Shown: one piece after another, positions 14,471 to 25,891 of the stretch
Position numbering within the stretch: position 1 is the stretch's first letter
How the letters are laid out: each line of letters opens with the position of its first letter
DNA from: Ecdyonurus torrentis
Taxonomy: Eukaryota; Arthropoda; Insecta; Ephemeroptera; Heptageniidae
Reading direction: 5' to 3'
Assembly: GCA_949318235.1 (NCBI GenBank)
Contig: OX439134.1
Span: 16,892,634 to 16,956,633 of the forward strand
DNA length: 64,000 nucleotides
Program-made: the position numbers and the translations under genes
Notes under the pieces: generated by a model
The model's input: the letters and a program-made list of their open reading frames with translations, nothing else
Told to the model about the DNA's origin: nothing
The model's database searches: none

Positions 14471-14649
14471 ATAATGTATAGCGATTGTACTATAATCATA
14501 TTCAGCATAATTTCTCATGTTATTACAAATTAGTAACATGTAAACTCTACAGTATAGTAAATTTTCAATGCAACATAACTTAGGTCATTTATTTTTCCTA
14601 TTTTATTTCTACGTATCTGACTTTTATACAAAATATAAAATTAAGTTGG

Positions 14650-15962
14650 TCAAAATATCTTTTGTTTGGGCATTGTTGAAATAGTAAGACATTCAAATTA
14701 CATTAAGTTACTAAAATTCTGCTTGGGAAAAATGTTTGCCGATGATTTCTTACTTATAGCCTCACATATTGACTTTATTACTGCGCAAGAAATGTTACAG
14801 AAAGATTTTGATAAAGTTCTCGAATGGTCTCATGATAGGAAATTATTAACAAATAGAAAGAAAACTAAAGTTATGCATATATTTAATAAGTTTACGAGAA
14901 ATAATGAAAAAATAAATCTAATAGCTCATTCTAATAAATGTCTTCATAACTTTCAAATAAATTGTTTATGTGAAAAAGTAGAGGAAGTAGATAGTTATAT
15001 ATACTTAGGAGCAACTATTGATAAAAATTTTACTTGGGATATGCATATACAATATGTCATTAATAAGTTGAGATCCGCACTATATAGACTAAGCTCCATA
15101 AAACAATATGTAAATGAAAAAACAATGAAAATTATGTATTATTCTCTGGTACATCCACATATATTATATGGAATAACGTCTTATGGCTTTACAAAATCAG
15201 GAAAGTTAAATTTGTTAAATAAAATGCAATTAAGGATTCTAAAAATTTTAAAAAAAGGTGAGAAACTAAATAAATATAACGATTATTATACTCATTTTAA
15301 TATATTATCAATACCTAATTTATTAAAATATTCATTTTTGGTAGAAAATTATTTTTGTAACGATCATGGTATACCTAGATTACATATATATGAAACAAGA
15401 ACATCTCTAAAAAAACCTCTAATTGTACCGAAAGTAGTAAATAGATTTACGGAAAGGACTAGAAAATATAATTTACCAAAAATTTGGAATGAAATCCCAA
15501 TGGAATTAAAAGGACTAAAGAATAAAAATACTTTAAAAAAAGATTTAAAATCACATTTTTTGAGCTTGTCATAATAAATCTATATTAGTATGTGAATGAA
15601 AGCAAATGTCTTTTAACTTTAATTTGTGTAAAAAAAAAAAAAAAAAAAAAATTATTATTTTTATGTTTTATTATATGCAATATACCAAAAAGCATAAGTT
15701 GTGTTAATATATATTATGTGAATTGTGTTATAGATATTATAAATGTATGTATATCTTCATTATAAATTTTTTTGTTTTCTTGTTTGAAAATTATCTTTGA
15801 AATAAAAAAAAAAAAAAAACTTTTGCTTTTAGCTATTTTTGTTTGAAATGAAAAAAAAAAAGTTTTATTAATCCAACCGATAAGGCAATTGCCTTGGTTG
15901 GACATTGTATTATGAGTTAAAGAATAATAATAAAAAAAAAAATAAAAAAAAAAAAAAAAAAA
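14650..15962 (+). mobile_element. 5'-truncated LINE with 3' hairpin and A/AAT tail
   Basis: The RT fragment is followed by an AT-rich 3' UTR with several A runs, then a hairpin at 15873-15901 (core palindrome AAGGCAATTGCCTT flanked by CCAACC and GGTTGG), and a tail of AAT triplets and A runs to 15962. The same hairpin-plus-tail ends the 36 kb copy, so it is the element's true 3' end. The 5' edge is approximate. Confidence 0.7.
14666..15574 (+). CDS. non-LTR retrotransposon reverse transcriptase, C-terminal fragment
   Basis: An intact 302-codon frame covers the second half of a LINE reverse transcriptase. The catalytic FADD box is at residues 24-27. It is followed by the KTKVM motif (residues 66-70), the thumb block YLGATIDKNFTWDMHI (about 112-127) and the C-terminal pattern LPKIWNEIPMEL near 277. 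The fingers and first palm motifs, and any endonuclease, are absent, so the copy is 5'-truncated and not autonomous. The Met start is arbitrary. The layout fits CR1/Jockey-type elements; I cannot fix the clade. The frame has no stops, suggesting a fairly recent insertion. A decayed relative lies at 35998-36516. Confidence 0.85.
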   Translation: MGIVEIVRHSNYIKLLKFCLGKMFADDFLLIASHIDFITAQEMLQKDFDKVLEWSHDRKLLTNRKKTKVMHIFNKFTRNNEKINLIAHSNKCLHNFQINCLCEKVEEVDSYIYLGATIDKNFTWDMHIQYVINKLRSALYRLSSIKQYVNEKTMKIMYYSLVHPHILYGITSYGFTKSGKLNLLNKMQLRILKILKKGEKLNKYNDYYTHFNILSIPNLLKYSFLVENYFCNDHGIPRLHIYETRTSLKKPLIVPKVVNRFTERTRKYNLPKIWNEIPMELKGLKNKNTLKKDLKSHFLSLS

Positions 15963-16110
15963 TGTTATTTCCACATGGAAGTTAATAATACGTGATTTAT
16001 GCCACATTTATGTGACTTTATACTAAATAATTTTGTCTGGGCAGTATAGCATAAATTATGTTTTATTAAACAAAAATGTTGCTAAAAATTAGCTAGCATA
16101 ATTATTATGG
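15963..16110 (+). mobile_element. MITE-C, diverged
   Basis: TTTATGCCACATTTATGTGAC at the left and GCTAGCATAATTATTATG at the right. It abuts the LINE tail. Confidence 0.6.
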
Positions 16111-16122
16111 GAGGGATTTATC

Positions 16123-16222
16123 AACAAGATAACAGAATTAACTGTTAAAAAATTCTTATTGTTGTAAAAACTTAACAGAGTTATTCAAAAGATAACACTG
16201 TTATCTTGTTCAGGAATTCCAC
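16123..16222. repeat. small foldback, AACAAGATAACAG ends
   Basis: CAACAAGATAACAG at the left and CTGTTATCTTGTT at the right, with AACTGTTAA and CTTAACAG inside. Confidence 0.6.
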
Positions 16223-16231
16223 CATATGTGT

Positions 16232-16571
16232 TTAAAGGAATAGACCAGAGAAAAACATAAGCATTTATATCACAAAACACTTGTTGGGATTGACATAAAT
16301 AACTTTAGTTTGTCTCAAAACCCAACAGTAGCCCCTTAGCAGTAATCAGAAAATTCGATTTATGCAATCTGCACAATATTTTCATACTAATTTTTGCATG
16401 TTTCTGACGTCATAAACATGAATTTTCACGCAAATTGCATACTTTACAGTTTTTTTACGCTCCCTCGTGGGGATACATCAACATTCTGGTAAAAATTGTC
16501 ATCAGTTTTGAAGATCTCATGTTGTGTTTATTCATTAAAAAGCATGTGTTGTTTTATGTGGTCTATGGCTT
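16232..16571 (+). mobile_element. MITE-A, plus
   Basis: TTAA on the left (16232); the right end is decayed after CTATGGCTT. Central TGACGTCA at 16405. Confidence 0.85.
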
Positions 16572-16789
16572 GAATGTTGTATATGCATACAATTTTTTAT
16601 TTTTATTTTTTGTCATAACACAATATTTTTTTTATCTGGGGGCAACTTGAAACACTTTTTTCTACCTTATTCCTTCAGCTGGTGCTCTTTCACTAGTAAA
16701 TCTTATTGAATTTGTGCTTTATTTTTATACGATTTAACATGTTTTATAGATATTAAAATTATCAATTGTAAATTTAATAATAATAGTTG

Positions 16790-17005
16790 GACCTCGAGGA
16801 CAAGCATTTACCTGTCATGCAGTGTTCATGACACAGCTAAAATCGTGCGCAAAGTGCTTAGTTTGTTATCTCTCTTTTTGACACCTGCAGTTTCTATCAG
16901 ATAATTGGTATACTGGATTATTCTCACCTTCACCTTGAATCACCTGGTGTTGGTGTTGCAAGACAAGAAATAAAAGAACATAATAATAATAATAATAACA
17001 TGAAT
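16790..17005 (+). mobile_element. possible SINE/LINE 3' end
   Basis: About 200 bp of locally GC-richer sequence ends in AAGAAATAAAAGAACATAA followed by (AAT)n. It has the look of a non-LTR or SINE insertion, but there is no second copy here to confirm it. Confidence 0.3.
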
Positions 17006-17196
17006 AATTTTATACAGAGCTAGAAATGACATACATTTCAAACATACAATAGTGAACAAATTTATATTCCTTGGCTGTAATGATGGAAGCTTCATATATG
17101 TAAAGTTGTCTTTTTATGTTAAATATCACCGTGATTACGTCTAGTCACTTTGGTCTGGCAAAAGCAAATTTGTAAGCCAATGTGTATATATGTATA

Positions 17197-17202
<6 letters not shown>

Positions 17203-17268
<66 letters not shown>
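17203..17268. repeat. (TA)n
   Basis: About 66 bp, 40 bp before a MITE-A. Confidence 0.96.
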
Positions 17269-17270
<2 letters not shown>

Positions 17271-17306
17271 ATTTTAACACATTTGCTTTCACGTGGTTCA
17301 AGTAAC

Positions 17307-18096
17307 TTAAAGCCATAGACCACATAAAACAACATGCGCTTTTCAATGAATAAACACGATATGGAATCTTCAAAATACATGACAATTTTTAACAGAATGT
17401 TAATGTAGCCCCACAAGAGAGCGTGGAAATACTGTAAAGTATGCAATTTGCCTAAATATTCATGTTTTAACGTCAGAAACATGCAAAAATTAGTAAAAAA
17501 TGTTGTGCAGGTTGCATAAATTGAAATTTTCTGATTACTGCTATGGAGCTACAGTTAGGGTTTGCAGGGGCGGATCCAGGGGGGGGCGGTGGGGGCGACC
17601 GCCCCCCCCCCCAAATGGCCCACGTGGGTGGAAAAAATGAGCAACAATTGAAAAAAAATTAGTCCAATAAAAAAAATTTTGCGCCTTCGGCGCAAATTTT
17701 ATTACTGAATAAGCGTTTGAATCCTGACTATATAACAAAAAATAATTTTTAACATCCCTTTAGTTGTCGTGTCATCAGGGTAATATATAAAGTTCTATTA
17801 ATACTTGGACATCCACGAAATATTTTGCTCGCGATAAGAACTAAAAAAAAAAAAAAAAAAAAAAAAAATTTAGTGTAAATTTTACAATTTTAATCTCAAA
17901 ATATTTTTCCATCCAAATATAAGTTATGTTTTACAATATCATAATAGTTTTAAAGAATGCAAAATTTTTTTTAGTAAATTGGGATACCAAAAAAAAAAAA
18001 AAAAAAAAAAACATTTTAATAATGTATTAATACACAATATTAATAGTTTATTTTTTAAATTTTGCCCTTTTTTTTTTTTAAAGATTTTTTGTTTTC

Positions 18097-18131
<35 letters not shown>

Positions 18132-18603
18132 AATGAAATAACATTAATAATTTATTGCATATTTGATTGTAAGGAGAATGGAAATAAAAGACAAGAAGAA
18201 TTTTGAAGAGATCAAAATAGAAAATATTCCAGAAATCATTTTGTCTTACTTTTGCTTCTTTTTTTGCTTACATAAAAAAAAAAAATAGGGAAAAAAAAAG
18301 GAAAAAACTACCAAATCAAAAATTTTGCAATTCAAGAATATATTTTCAAAGGCATACTAATTTTGCAAAATTTTGCAATTTTTTCCAAAAAGGGGCGTGG
18401 CCAAATAAATTTTTTCGCCTGCGCCGCGCTACCCCCCCCCCCCGGTCCTTCATGATTATTTTCCTGGGGGATCGCCCCCCCCCCCCAAACAAAATTCCTG
18501 GATCCGCCCCTGTGTTTTGAGACAAACTAAAGTTATTTATGTAAGTCCCATCAAGTGTTTTGTGATATAAATGCTTGTGTTTTTTTCTGTTCTATTCCTT
18601 TTA
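17307..18603 (-). mobile_element. MITE-A, minus, split by a hAT-like element
   Basis: TTAA at 17307, then AGCCATAGACCACAT. The copy is interrupted at GGGTTT(T)G near 17566 and resumes at 18512 (GTTTTGAGACAAAC), ending near CTATTCCTTTTA at 18603. The central motif is decayed to AACGTCAG. Confidence 0.85.
17567..18512. mobile_element. hAT-like nonautonomous transposon nested in MITE-A
   Basis: About 950 bp with inverted ends CAGGGGCGGATCCAGG and CCTGGATCCGCCCCTG, a terminus typical of hAT-type nonautonomous elements. G/C homopolymers follow the ends, and a subterminal hairpin GCGCCTTCGGCGC lies near 17681. The interior is A/T runs with no transposase. Flanks (GGGTTTG and GTGTTTTG) look like a decayed 8-bp target duplication of GGGTTTTG in the host MITE-A. 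The family call rests on terminus resemblance. Confidence 0.7.
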
Positions 18604-18635
18604 TCCAATTTCACGTTATTATGACAATGTTTAGA

Positions 18636-18890
18636 CACAAAATTGATACAAAATTTAGGTTTCTTTTTGTACACTAGAAAAATAAATGTCATCATTTCTA
18701 TTTAATATGCTACTGTCAGAAAATAAATGTTTACTTTGAACACATAAACATTTAGAGAGAGTACTTATATACGAAATGTATTGATTGTTAGTGAAAGCAC
18801 GAGTGTATCTTTACTAAATATTCAATCTTGTTGCGGCTTTAGTGTCGATGTAAGTATGATGATATTGAGGTGTACAAATAATATATAGAT
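18636..18890 (+). repeat. dispersed repeat S, copy 1
   Basis: Shares GAGTGTATCTTTACTAAATA and GATGTAAGTATGATG with 62200-62345. Type unknown. Confidence 0.5.
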
Positions 18891-18938
18891 TCTCAGTAAA
18901 CATTAAAATATTATAATAAACGTACTAATATTTATACA

Positions 18939-19304
<366 letters not shown>

Positions 19305-19308
<4 letters not shown>

Positions 19309-19648
19309 AGGAATATACAAGAGAAAAACATAAACATTTTTATCACAAAACACTTGATGGGATTTACATAAATAACTTTAGTTTGTCTCAAAACCCAACA
19401 GTAGCTTCGTAGCATTGATCAGAAATTTCAATTTATGCAACCCGCACAACGTTTTCATACTAATTTTTGCATTTTTCTGACGTCATAAACATAAATTTTA
19501 AGTCAAATTGCAAATTTTACAGTATTTTTACGCTCTATCATGGGGCTACATTAACATTCTGGTAAAAAGTTGTCAACAGTTTTGAAGATCTCATTTCGTG
19601 TTTATTCATTAAAAAGCACATATTGTTTTATGTGGTCTATGGCTTTAA
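19305..19648 (+). mobile_element. MITE-A between tandem duplication units
   Basis: Exact TTAA on both sides (19305, 19645), which are also the junctions of the two duplicated units. TGACGTCA at 19478. Confidence 0.88.
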
Positions 19649-19754
19649 CCTTTTTTTTTTGCAAAATATTTCTAAAGAGAAAATTATTATTTAAATTTCT
19701 AAGTATTGATGACAGATTATCATATACTGTATATTTGCAAAGATAAAATATAGT

Positions 19755-19873
<119 letters not shown>

Positions 19874-20137
19874 TGAAAATTTGAATATCAAGCGAGGTGA
19901 CATGATGATAAAAATTCATTGTAGTCTTACCTTCTATAAGACCCTGGGCTTTCACTCGCTGCTTGTTTTGACGATAAAAAATAACACACAACACCATAAA
20001 AAATTATCACTTATATATAAGTTAATAAAAAGACTCAATTCACAGTTTTTTAAAAAATTATATATACATAGCTATGTTATATTTACACCAAATTGTAACG
20101 TTTTCGAGTGCGTATGTAGAAACATACAGTGTCTGCA

Positions 20138-20401
20138 CCAGGCTCGTGAGCTCCTGTGTTATTGCCCTATACTAAAAACGAACCCTTGTTGATGTACTTC
20201 CAATTTTCACCGCAACAATCAACATGTAAAATGTAAGTGGCGCTGTAGTCTGTGTGTGAATTTTAAAATTTACACGCAGACTACAGCGCCACTTTTATAC
20301 GTAATTTTGTATTCTTGCATTTTTGCGGCGAAAATTTGAATTACATCATTAAGGGATCGTTTTTTCAACAATAGCTTCCTATCCTGTTTATATATCCATG
20401 G
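20138..20401. mobile_element. MITE-Q insertion in the Penelope left arm
   Basis: A 264-bp block absent from the right arm, flanked by a direct 6-bp repeat TCTGCA (20132-20137 and 20402-20407). It is a foldback: AAGTGGCGCTGTAGTCTG (20230s) mirrors CAGACTACAGCGCCACTT (20277s) at its centre. A diverged relative lies at 29130-29315. Confidence 0.75.
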
Positions 20402-20429
20402 TCTGCACTCTTCTTCTGCTTACTGACTC

Positions 20430-21347
20430 TTGCTCACGAGGCGCGCCGACCTCCGCAACGGGGGGAGTGGCTCGTCCTCGTCAGGTGTTATTTTATTGTT
20501 TACATTTTCACCTGCACGATCACGTGGTACAGTCTTTTTACATGAATCTATAAGTGGAATCCACTCTACAAAAACAGGTATAGCAGCTACGTTATTACAT
20601 AGGGCAAGAACACACTGTAATGATAAAAAATTAATAAATGAAGAAATTAGTAAAATAGAACACATTTTAAAAGAAAATGATTATCCATCACATGTTATTC
20701 ATAAAATAAAAAATAAAAACAGCAAAGAAAGAAACAATACTGAAGAAAAGAAACCAGACGCAACCATTTGCATCCCCTATATGCAAGGGTTGAGTGAAAA
20801 AATACAACGTATTGGTAAGGGAGTCAATCTTCGTATTGTTTGTTCTTCCAGAGACACATTAAAATCAAGTTTAGCACGTACAAAACCAGACATGAAGAAA
20901 AATATGAATAAAGATGTAGTATATTCTATACCCTGTGTATGTGAGAAAGAATACATCGGAGAAACAGGTCGTCCTTTGGACATCAGGGTGAATGAACACA
21001 GGCAAAAAATAGAGAAAAGAGATACAGGATATTCAAAACTTGTAGATCATGCACTGGAGAACAGCCATCAAATTCAATGGGAGAAAACAAAGGTGATAGG
21101 AAGAGAAAGTCATTATAAAAAAAGAAAAATATTAGAAGCAATAGAAATGTCAAGAAGAAATAATGAAACAATCAGTCAACCTAGTTTTGATTTGCCGCCT
21201 ATTTGGATTCCACTTATAGATTCATGTAAAAAGACTGTACCACGTGATCGTGCAGGTGAAAATGTAAACAATAAAATAACACCTGACGAGGACGAGCCAC
21301 TCCCCCCGTTGCGGAGGTCGGCGCGCCTCGTGAGCAAGAGTCAGTAA
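20430..21347 (+). CDS. Penelope-like GIY-YIG endonuclease region (RT missing)
   Basis: An open frame of 305 codons. Codons 1 to about 46 come from the inverted arm and are antisense noise. Penelope-like sequence begins near STKTGIAATLLHRA (46-59) and continues through an RT-endonuclease linker. Endonuclease signatures follow: VVYSIPCVC (163-171) with a Cys pair, EYIGETGRPLDIR (174-186), EH (189-190), His207 and His213, and a downstream acidic helix KRKILEAIEM (231-240) holding the likely catalytic Glu. In such elements this nuclease nicks target DNA to prime reverse transcription. The polymerase domain is lost, so the copy cannot move alone. The basic C-terminus (LRRSARLVSKSQ) is encoded by the right arm. 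Confidence 0.8.
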   Translation: MLTRRADLRNGGSGSSSSGVILLFTFSPARSRGTVFLHESISGIHSTKTGIAATLLHRARTHCNDKKLINEEISKIEHILKENDYPSHVIHKIKNKNSKERNNTEEKKPDATICIPYMQGLSEKIQRIGKGVNLRIVCSSRDTLKSSLARTKPDMKKNMNKDVVYSIPCVCEKEYIGETGRPLDIRVNEHRQKIEKRDTGYSKLVDHALENSHQIQWEKTKVIGRESHYKKRKILEAIEMSRRNNETISQPSFDLPPIWIPLIDSCKKTVPRDRAGENVNNKITPDEDEPLPPLRRSARLVSKSQ

Positions 21348-21587
21348 GCAGAAGAAGAGTGCAGACACTGTATGTTTCTACATACGCACTCGAAAACGTT
21401 ACAATTTGGTGTAAATATAACATAGCTATGTATGTATAATTTTTTAAAAAACTGTGAATTGAGTCTTTTTATTAACTTATATATAAGTGATAATTTTTTA
21501 TGGTGTTGTGTGTTATTTTTTATCGTCAAAACAAGCAGCGAGTGAAAGCCCAGGGTCTTATAGAAGGTAAGACTACAATGAATTTTT

Positions 21588-21625
<38 letters not shown>

Positions 21626-22271
21626 GTAACTTTGTAAATAAGTATACTTATTTATATTTGACATATTTATTTTATTTTATTTATTTATTTACTTACGCAC
21701 ACAAACTTAATATAACATGACATTTCATGAAATATTATGCAAGCAAACTATTACAAGCATTGCAGTATTTAAAATATGTAAAAAGTAGATATTTAAGGTC
21801 AGAAGAAAAAAAAAGTTAATTTATTGTAAAATTTTTAAATAAGAAGTTCCATTTTTTTCTTCTTAAATTATTACAACGAAGATCATTACTTTTACTTGGG
21901 GGTATTTACTTGTAATAAAGTTGTTTTTTTCATATCATTTTTCATCGAAAAGAGCTCACAATAAAAATTTTCTTTTTAACAACGTTCGTATATATTTTTT
22001 TTTATATAAGTTTCTAAAAAATTATTTGACATTTTTCTTTCTTGACACTTTGTCATTTTAGCGATCTTCTAACATGAAGAGAAAAATGGAAACATACAAG
22101 ATTTTTTTTTCTTATTCTTTGTGCTTTTTTCCCCCAATATATTTTCATGTATTATGTGAATGGACGTAAGGTTTTAAACTTTACTTTTTAATCTTAGTAA
22201 TTTTTCTTTGAGAAATGCGTTTTTTTTTTCTGCAGCATAATATTTTGTTAACAGATTTATTGTTTTAATAG

Positions 22272-22613
22272 TTAAAGGCATAGAAAACATAAAACAACAT
22301 GTTCTTTTTAATTATTAAACACAAAATGGGATCTACAAAACTGATGATAATTTTTTACCATAATATAAATGCAACCCTACAAGAGAGAGTGAAAAAACTG
22401 TAAAGTGTGCAATTTATGTGAATATTTCTGTTTATGACGTCAGAAACAGGCAAAAACTGATATTAAAATTTTGTGCGGGTTGCATAAATTGAAATTTTAT
22501 GATCACTGCTACTGTGCTACAATTGGGATTTGAGACCAATTAATGGTATTTATGTAAGTCCAATTATGTGTTTTGTGTAAATTATATTGTTTTCATGTTG
22601 TCTATGCCTTTAA
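22272..22613 (-). mobile_element. MITE-A, minus (AGGCATAGAAAACAT subtype)
   Basis: Both ends read TTAAAGGCATAGA(AA/CA)ACAT-like, so this subtype has more symmetric ends, closer to MITE-D. TTAA at 22272 and 22610; TGACGTCA at 22435. Confidence 0.87.
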
Positions 22614-22675
22614 GGCAGTTATGGTGTTTTATTTTTAGTTTATTTGGTATAATGTACATATTGGTATTCAGAATT

Positions 22676-22985
22676 ATTCACATGACGTCATATTTAATGC
22701 GCTTGGACACCATACTGGAGTAATGAACAACATTGCTTAGCATAGGACAAACGTAGTTTTTGGTTATATTCTTTGGGAAATTGGTTAATTTTTGTAATAA
22801 TTATATTTCCTATATACTTGAGATACGAATTTAACCTATTAACAGCATCAATACTCTCAAAAATATTGCTTATTATTTTTAAACTGGTTAAATGAGCTAT
22901 TATCTTATGCCACCCAGGTTATTGAGTAATCCAACATGATGTTGACTTTTACATGAATGCATACACCCTAGATAAAAAGTTAGGG
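22676..22985 (-). mobile_element. MITE-H
   Basis: Shares CATACTGGAGTAATGAACAA, TACTTGAGATACGAATT and CATACACCCTA with the other three copies. TGACGTCA at 22683, near one end. Confidence 0.75.
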
Positions 22986-23218
22986 TTTACTATTTTCTTC
23001 TGCATGTTTAAATTTTTTTTCTGAAATTAAAGTAGTACACAAAAGATATGAAATGAAACATTTTTAATGAGATTATCATAATAGATTCACATTATAATAA
23101 AAGTAATATTAATAATGAGGTATTCAGAACTTATATAAAACTGAAAAATTTGCATATTTAAATATTTACATAATACTTTAAAAAAATTTAGTATTCTTTA
23201 ATTCTAATTTCTTGCTTA

Positions 23219-23558
23219 TAGCCATAGACCACATAAAACCACATGTGCTTTTTAATGAATAAACACGAAATGGAATCTTCAAAACTGATGACAATTTTTA
23301 CCTGAATGATAATATAGCCCCACGAGAAAGCGTGAAAAAACTGTAAAGTATGCCATTTACGTAAAAATTCATGTTTATGACGTCAGAAACATGCAAAAAT
23401 TAGTATGAAAATGTTGTGCGGGTTGCATAAATTGAATATTCTGATTACTGTTACGGGGCTACTATTGGGTTTTGAGACAAACTAAAGTTATTTATGTAAA
23501 TCCCAGCAAGTATTTTGTGATATAAATGCTTATGTTTTTCTCTGGTCTATTCCTTTTA
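23219..23558 (-). mobile_element. MITE-A, minus
   Basis: Left end TATAGCCATAGACC, right end TCTATTCCTTTTA, so the TTAA flanks have decayed. TGACGTCA at 23378. Confidence 0.83.
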
Positions 23559-24015
23559 CATAATTTATATTAATAAATAGTTCGTAATCTCTATTTACCT
23601 TTCTTCCCACACACACAAGCATACATACTTAAATCTGGGTATTAGTCATGTAACTCATCATGATAAAATGATTACAACCTGCCTACATTGAAGTCTTATA
23701 AACTTTTGTTAGCTTTTCTAAAAACTAATTATATTTAAAGTCACACAATGTAGAAGAGACATTACGTCACTTAAACGATTTATTACACGATGTAATATAT
23801 TTCTTGTATAATAGAACATACGTCACAACGATTGATGACTTTCTACCCACAAGACACCTGCAGGAAAATCATCATTTCCTTTTTGTAAGTCCTCTATAAC
23901 TTATTATAGTTATTATATAAGTGAGATATGAGGAAAGTATGAAATAATGTTATAGTTAATGTATGGGTATTAGTGCTTATGTTATTTGTGTAAATAAATT
24001 GAGTACTTATATGTC

Positions 24016-24018
<3 letters not shown>

Positions 24019-24054
<36 letters not shown>
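24019..24054 (+). repeat. T homopolymer, about 36
   Basis: Uninterrupted T run. Confidence 0.96.
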
Positions 24055-24059
<5 letters not shown>

Positions 24060-24152
24060 CAGTAACACTTAAAATAATGTAAGGTAATGAAAATGTATTA
24101 CATTTGGTTCTTGCAAAATTTAATTATTCAATTCTGCTTTTTTTTATTTATG

Positions 24153-24366
24153 CACGGAAAGAATAAATTACGTAATTTATACTGCATTTATGTTATTGTA
24201 GTATAATTGAAACTAAAATGGAACAGCATAAATAATTATGCGGTGCAATATAATATTTATGCTGTGTGACATATTTATTATCCAATATAGCAAAAATTAT
24301 GCTGTATTGAACTAATTATGCTAAAAATGAGCTAGCATAATTATTATGTATATATTTTTGTCCGTG
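24153..24366 (+). mobile_element. MITE-C, full-length reference copy
   Basis: Runs from CACGGAAAGAATAAATTACG to TATTTTTGTCCGTG, 214 bp. The ends form an imperfect inverted repeat CACGGAmAvAATA. The interior is built from GCATAA and TTATGC words. No target duplication is clear. Confidence 0.8.
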
Positions 24367-24680
24367 TGTTATTTAATTTTATTTATTTAGCAATTTTTAC
24401 TTTAAACGGAAGCACACGTCTTTCTTGGCGATCGGTTAAAATTACAAAAAGACTAACTAAATGCATTTTTGCTATTTTACTTCAATTTTTTTCAATTTGA
24501 TGAAAAAATACGTTTAAAACAAATTAATTTAAAAATTTAGGAGAGTAAAAAGCTTTGCGTCTCAATAATATTATAGTTAAAATTTGAGCACCTATAAAAA
24601 AAAAAATAAAATAAAAATAAACTTAACAGTGGACATATGTATTAGAATGCATAATCTCGTATTGGTGCTGTAAAAATCAA

Positions 24681-24997
24681 TTAAAGGCGTAGAACACCTT
24701 GAACAAAAAGTTGTGTAATATCCTAACAAACCTGAAAATTAAAGTTGATTTGGCCGGAGTCCGTGATTTCTAATTTATTTTGCATTCTTAAAATGGCGCA
24801 AGTGGGCAATGAAGTCACAGCTCACTTGCTTTACGTGCACGTGGACCAGGCGAGCTGTGACGTCAGTGCCCGCTTGCGCCATTTTGAGATTGGAAAATGA
24901 ATTAGAAATCATTGACTCTGGCCACATCAACATTGATTTTCAGGTTTGTTAAAATATTACACGACTTTTTTTTGTTCAAGGTGTTCTATGCCTTTAA
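24681..24997. mobile_element. MITE-D, near-complete palindrome
   Basis: TTAA on both sides. Ends AGGCGTAGAACACCTTGAAC and its complement (AAGGTGTTCTATGCCT). The arms pair over most of their length, meeting in a GC-richer centre (TTTACGTGCACGTGGACC). TGACGTCA at 24858 is mirrored by TGAAGTCA on the other arm. The terminus resembles MITE-A (AGSCATAGA). Confidence 0.88.
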
Positions 24998-25400
24998 CTA
25001 TATATATAGCAATTTCTATGTACTCCACAGAATATTATATAAGTTATAATACTCTATATCTTGGTAAAATGATTTAAGTTGGATGACTATTATAATACTC
25101 TGACTTTATGAAAAGTGCTGATACGTCATGTCAAAGTAGAAAAGTAGATTGCAGAGCAGAAAACAACATTAGAAGCTACTACGTCATCATTAGTATCATG
25201 CTGGTCTAGTCGTAAAGCAATTACGATTTGCTGACGGTGAAGTTCAATCGATGAGAACAATTGATTTATATATTGTCCCTTTTGTTTTAAAATAGCTCAA
25301 GATCAAATGAACTTTTCATATTATCATTTATATTTGCTATATAAAGAAAATAATACTGTTTTTAAAGAAACTGCAAGTTAACATTTTATTCAAGTACTAT

Positions 25401-25576
25401 TTAAAGGCATAGAACACCTTGAACAAAAAACATGTCTGATATCCTAACATACCTAAATATCAACGTTGATTTGGCTGGCATCATTGATTTCTAATTTATT
25501 TTCCATTCACAAAATGACAGCTGCGGGTTGTGACGTCAGTTTTTCAATTTGTTAAAAATGGGACGTAAAAAAGTGT
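25401..25576 (+). mobile_element. MITE-D, truncated
   Basis: The left arm of MITE-D from TTAAAGGCATAGAACACC, with TGACGTCA at 25531. The right arm is mostly deleted and the element runs straight into a MITE-A at 25577. Confidence 0.75.
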
Positions 25577-25891
25577 TTAAAGCCATAGACCACATAAAAC
25601 AACATATAGCTTTTTAATGAATAAACACGAAATGGGATCTTCAAAACCGATGACAATTTTTACCAGAATGTTAATGTAGCCCCACGAGAGAGCGTGAAAA
25701 TACTGTAAAGTATGCAATTTGCGTGAAAATTCATGTTAATGACGTCAGAAACATGCAGAAATTAGAAAAAAAGGGTTGTGCGGGTTGCATAAATCGAAAT
25801 TTTCTGATCAGTTGGGTTTTGAGACATGTAAGTCCCATCAAGTGTTTTGTGATATAAATACTTAAATTTTTCTTCTGGTCTATCCCTTTAA
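25577..25891 (-). mobile_element. MITE-A, minus, abutting MITE-D remnant
   Basis: TTAA at 25577 and 25888; TGACGTCA at 25740. It lacks about 25 bp of the usual right half (between CTGATCAG and TTGGG). Its left edge joins a truncated MITE-D directly. Confidence 0.85.

Larger units (their letters stand above)
19903..21591 (+). mobile_element. Penelope-like element with inverted 3' ends
   Basis: A 5'-truncated Penelope-like retroelement. Its 3' end (21204-21591, about 388 bp) is repeated in inverted orientation at its left (19903-20563 once the 264-bp MITE-Q insertion is removed). The right arm encodes the ORF's C-terminus, so the left arm is an inverted copy of coding plus 3' UTR. Inverted terminal copies are a known habit of Penelope elements. 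It lies in a (TA)n tract: TA repeats abut both sides (to 19868 and from 21591). The arms differ at few positions, so the copy is young. Confidence 0.8.

Noticed and set aside
20430..20563. First 45 codons of the Penelope frame as a genuine N-terminus
   Set aside because: They lie in the inverted arm and are antisense to the C-terminal coding sequence of the same element.
19903..21591. Arms as LTRs of an LTR retrotransposon
   Set aside because: The repeats are inverted, encode the ORF end, and the protein is GIY-YIG rather than an integrase.
25200..25260. tRNA-like segment (TAGTCGTAAAGC then GTTCAATC)
   Set aside because: Cloverleaf stems do not pair convincingly and no second copy was seen.
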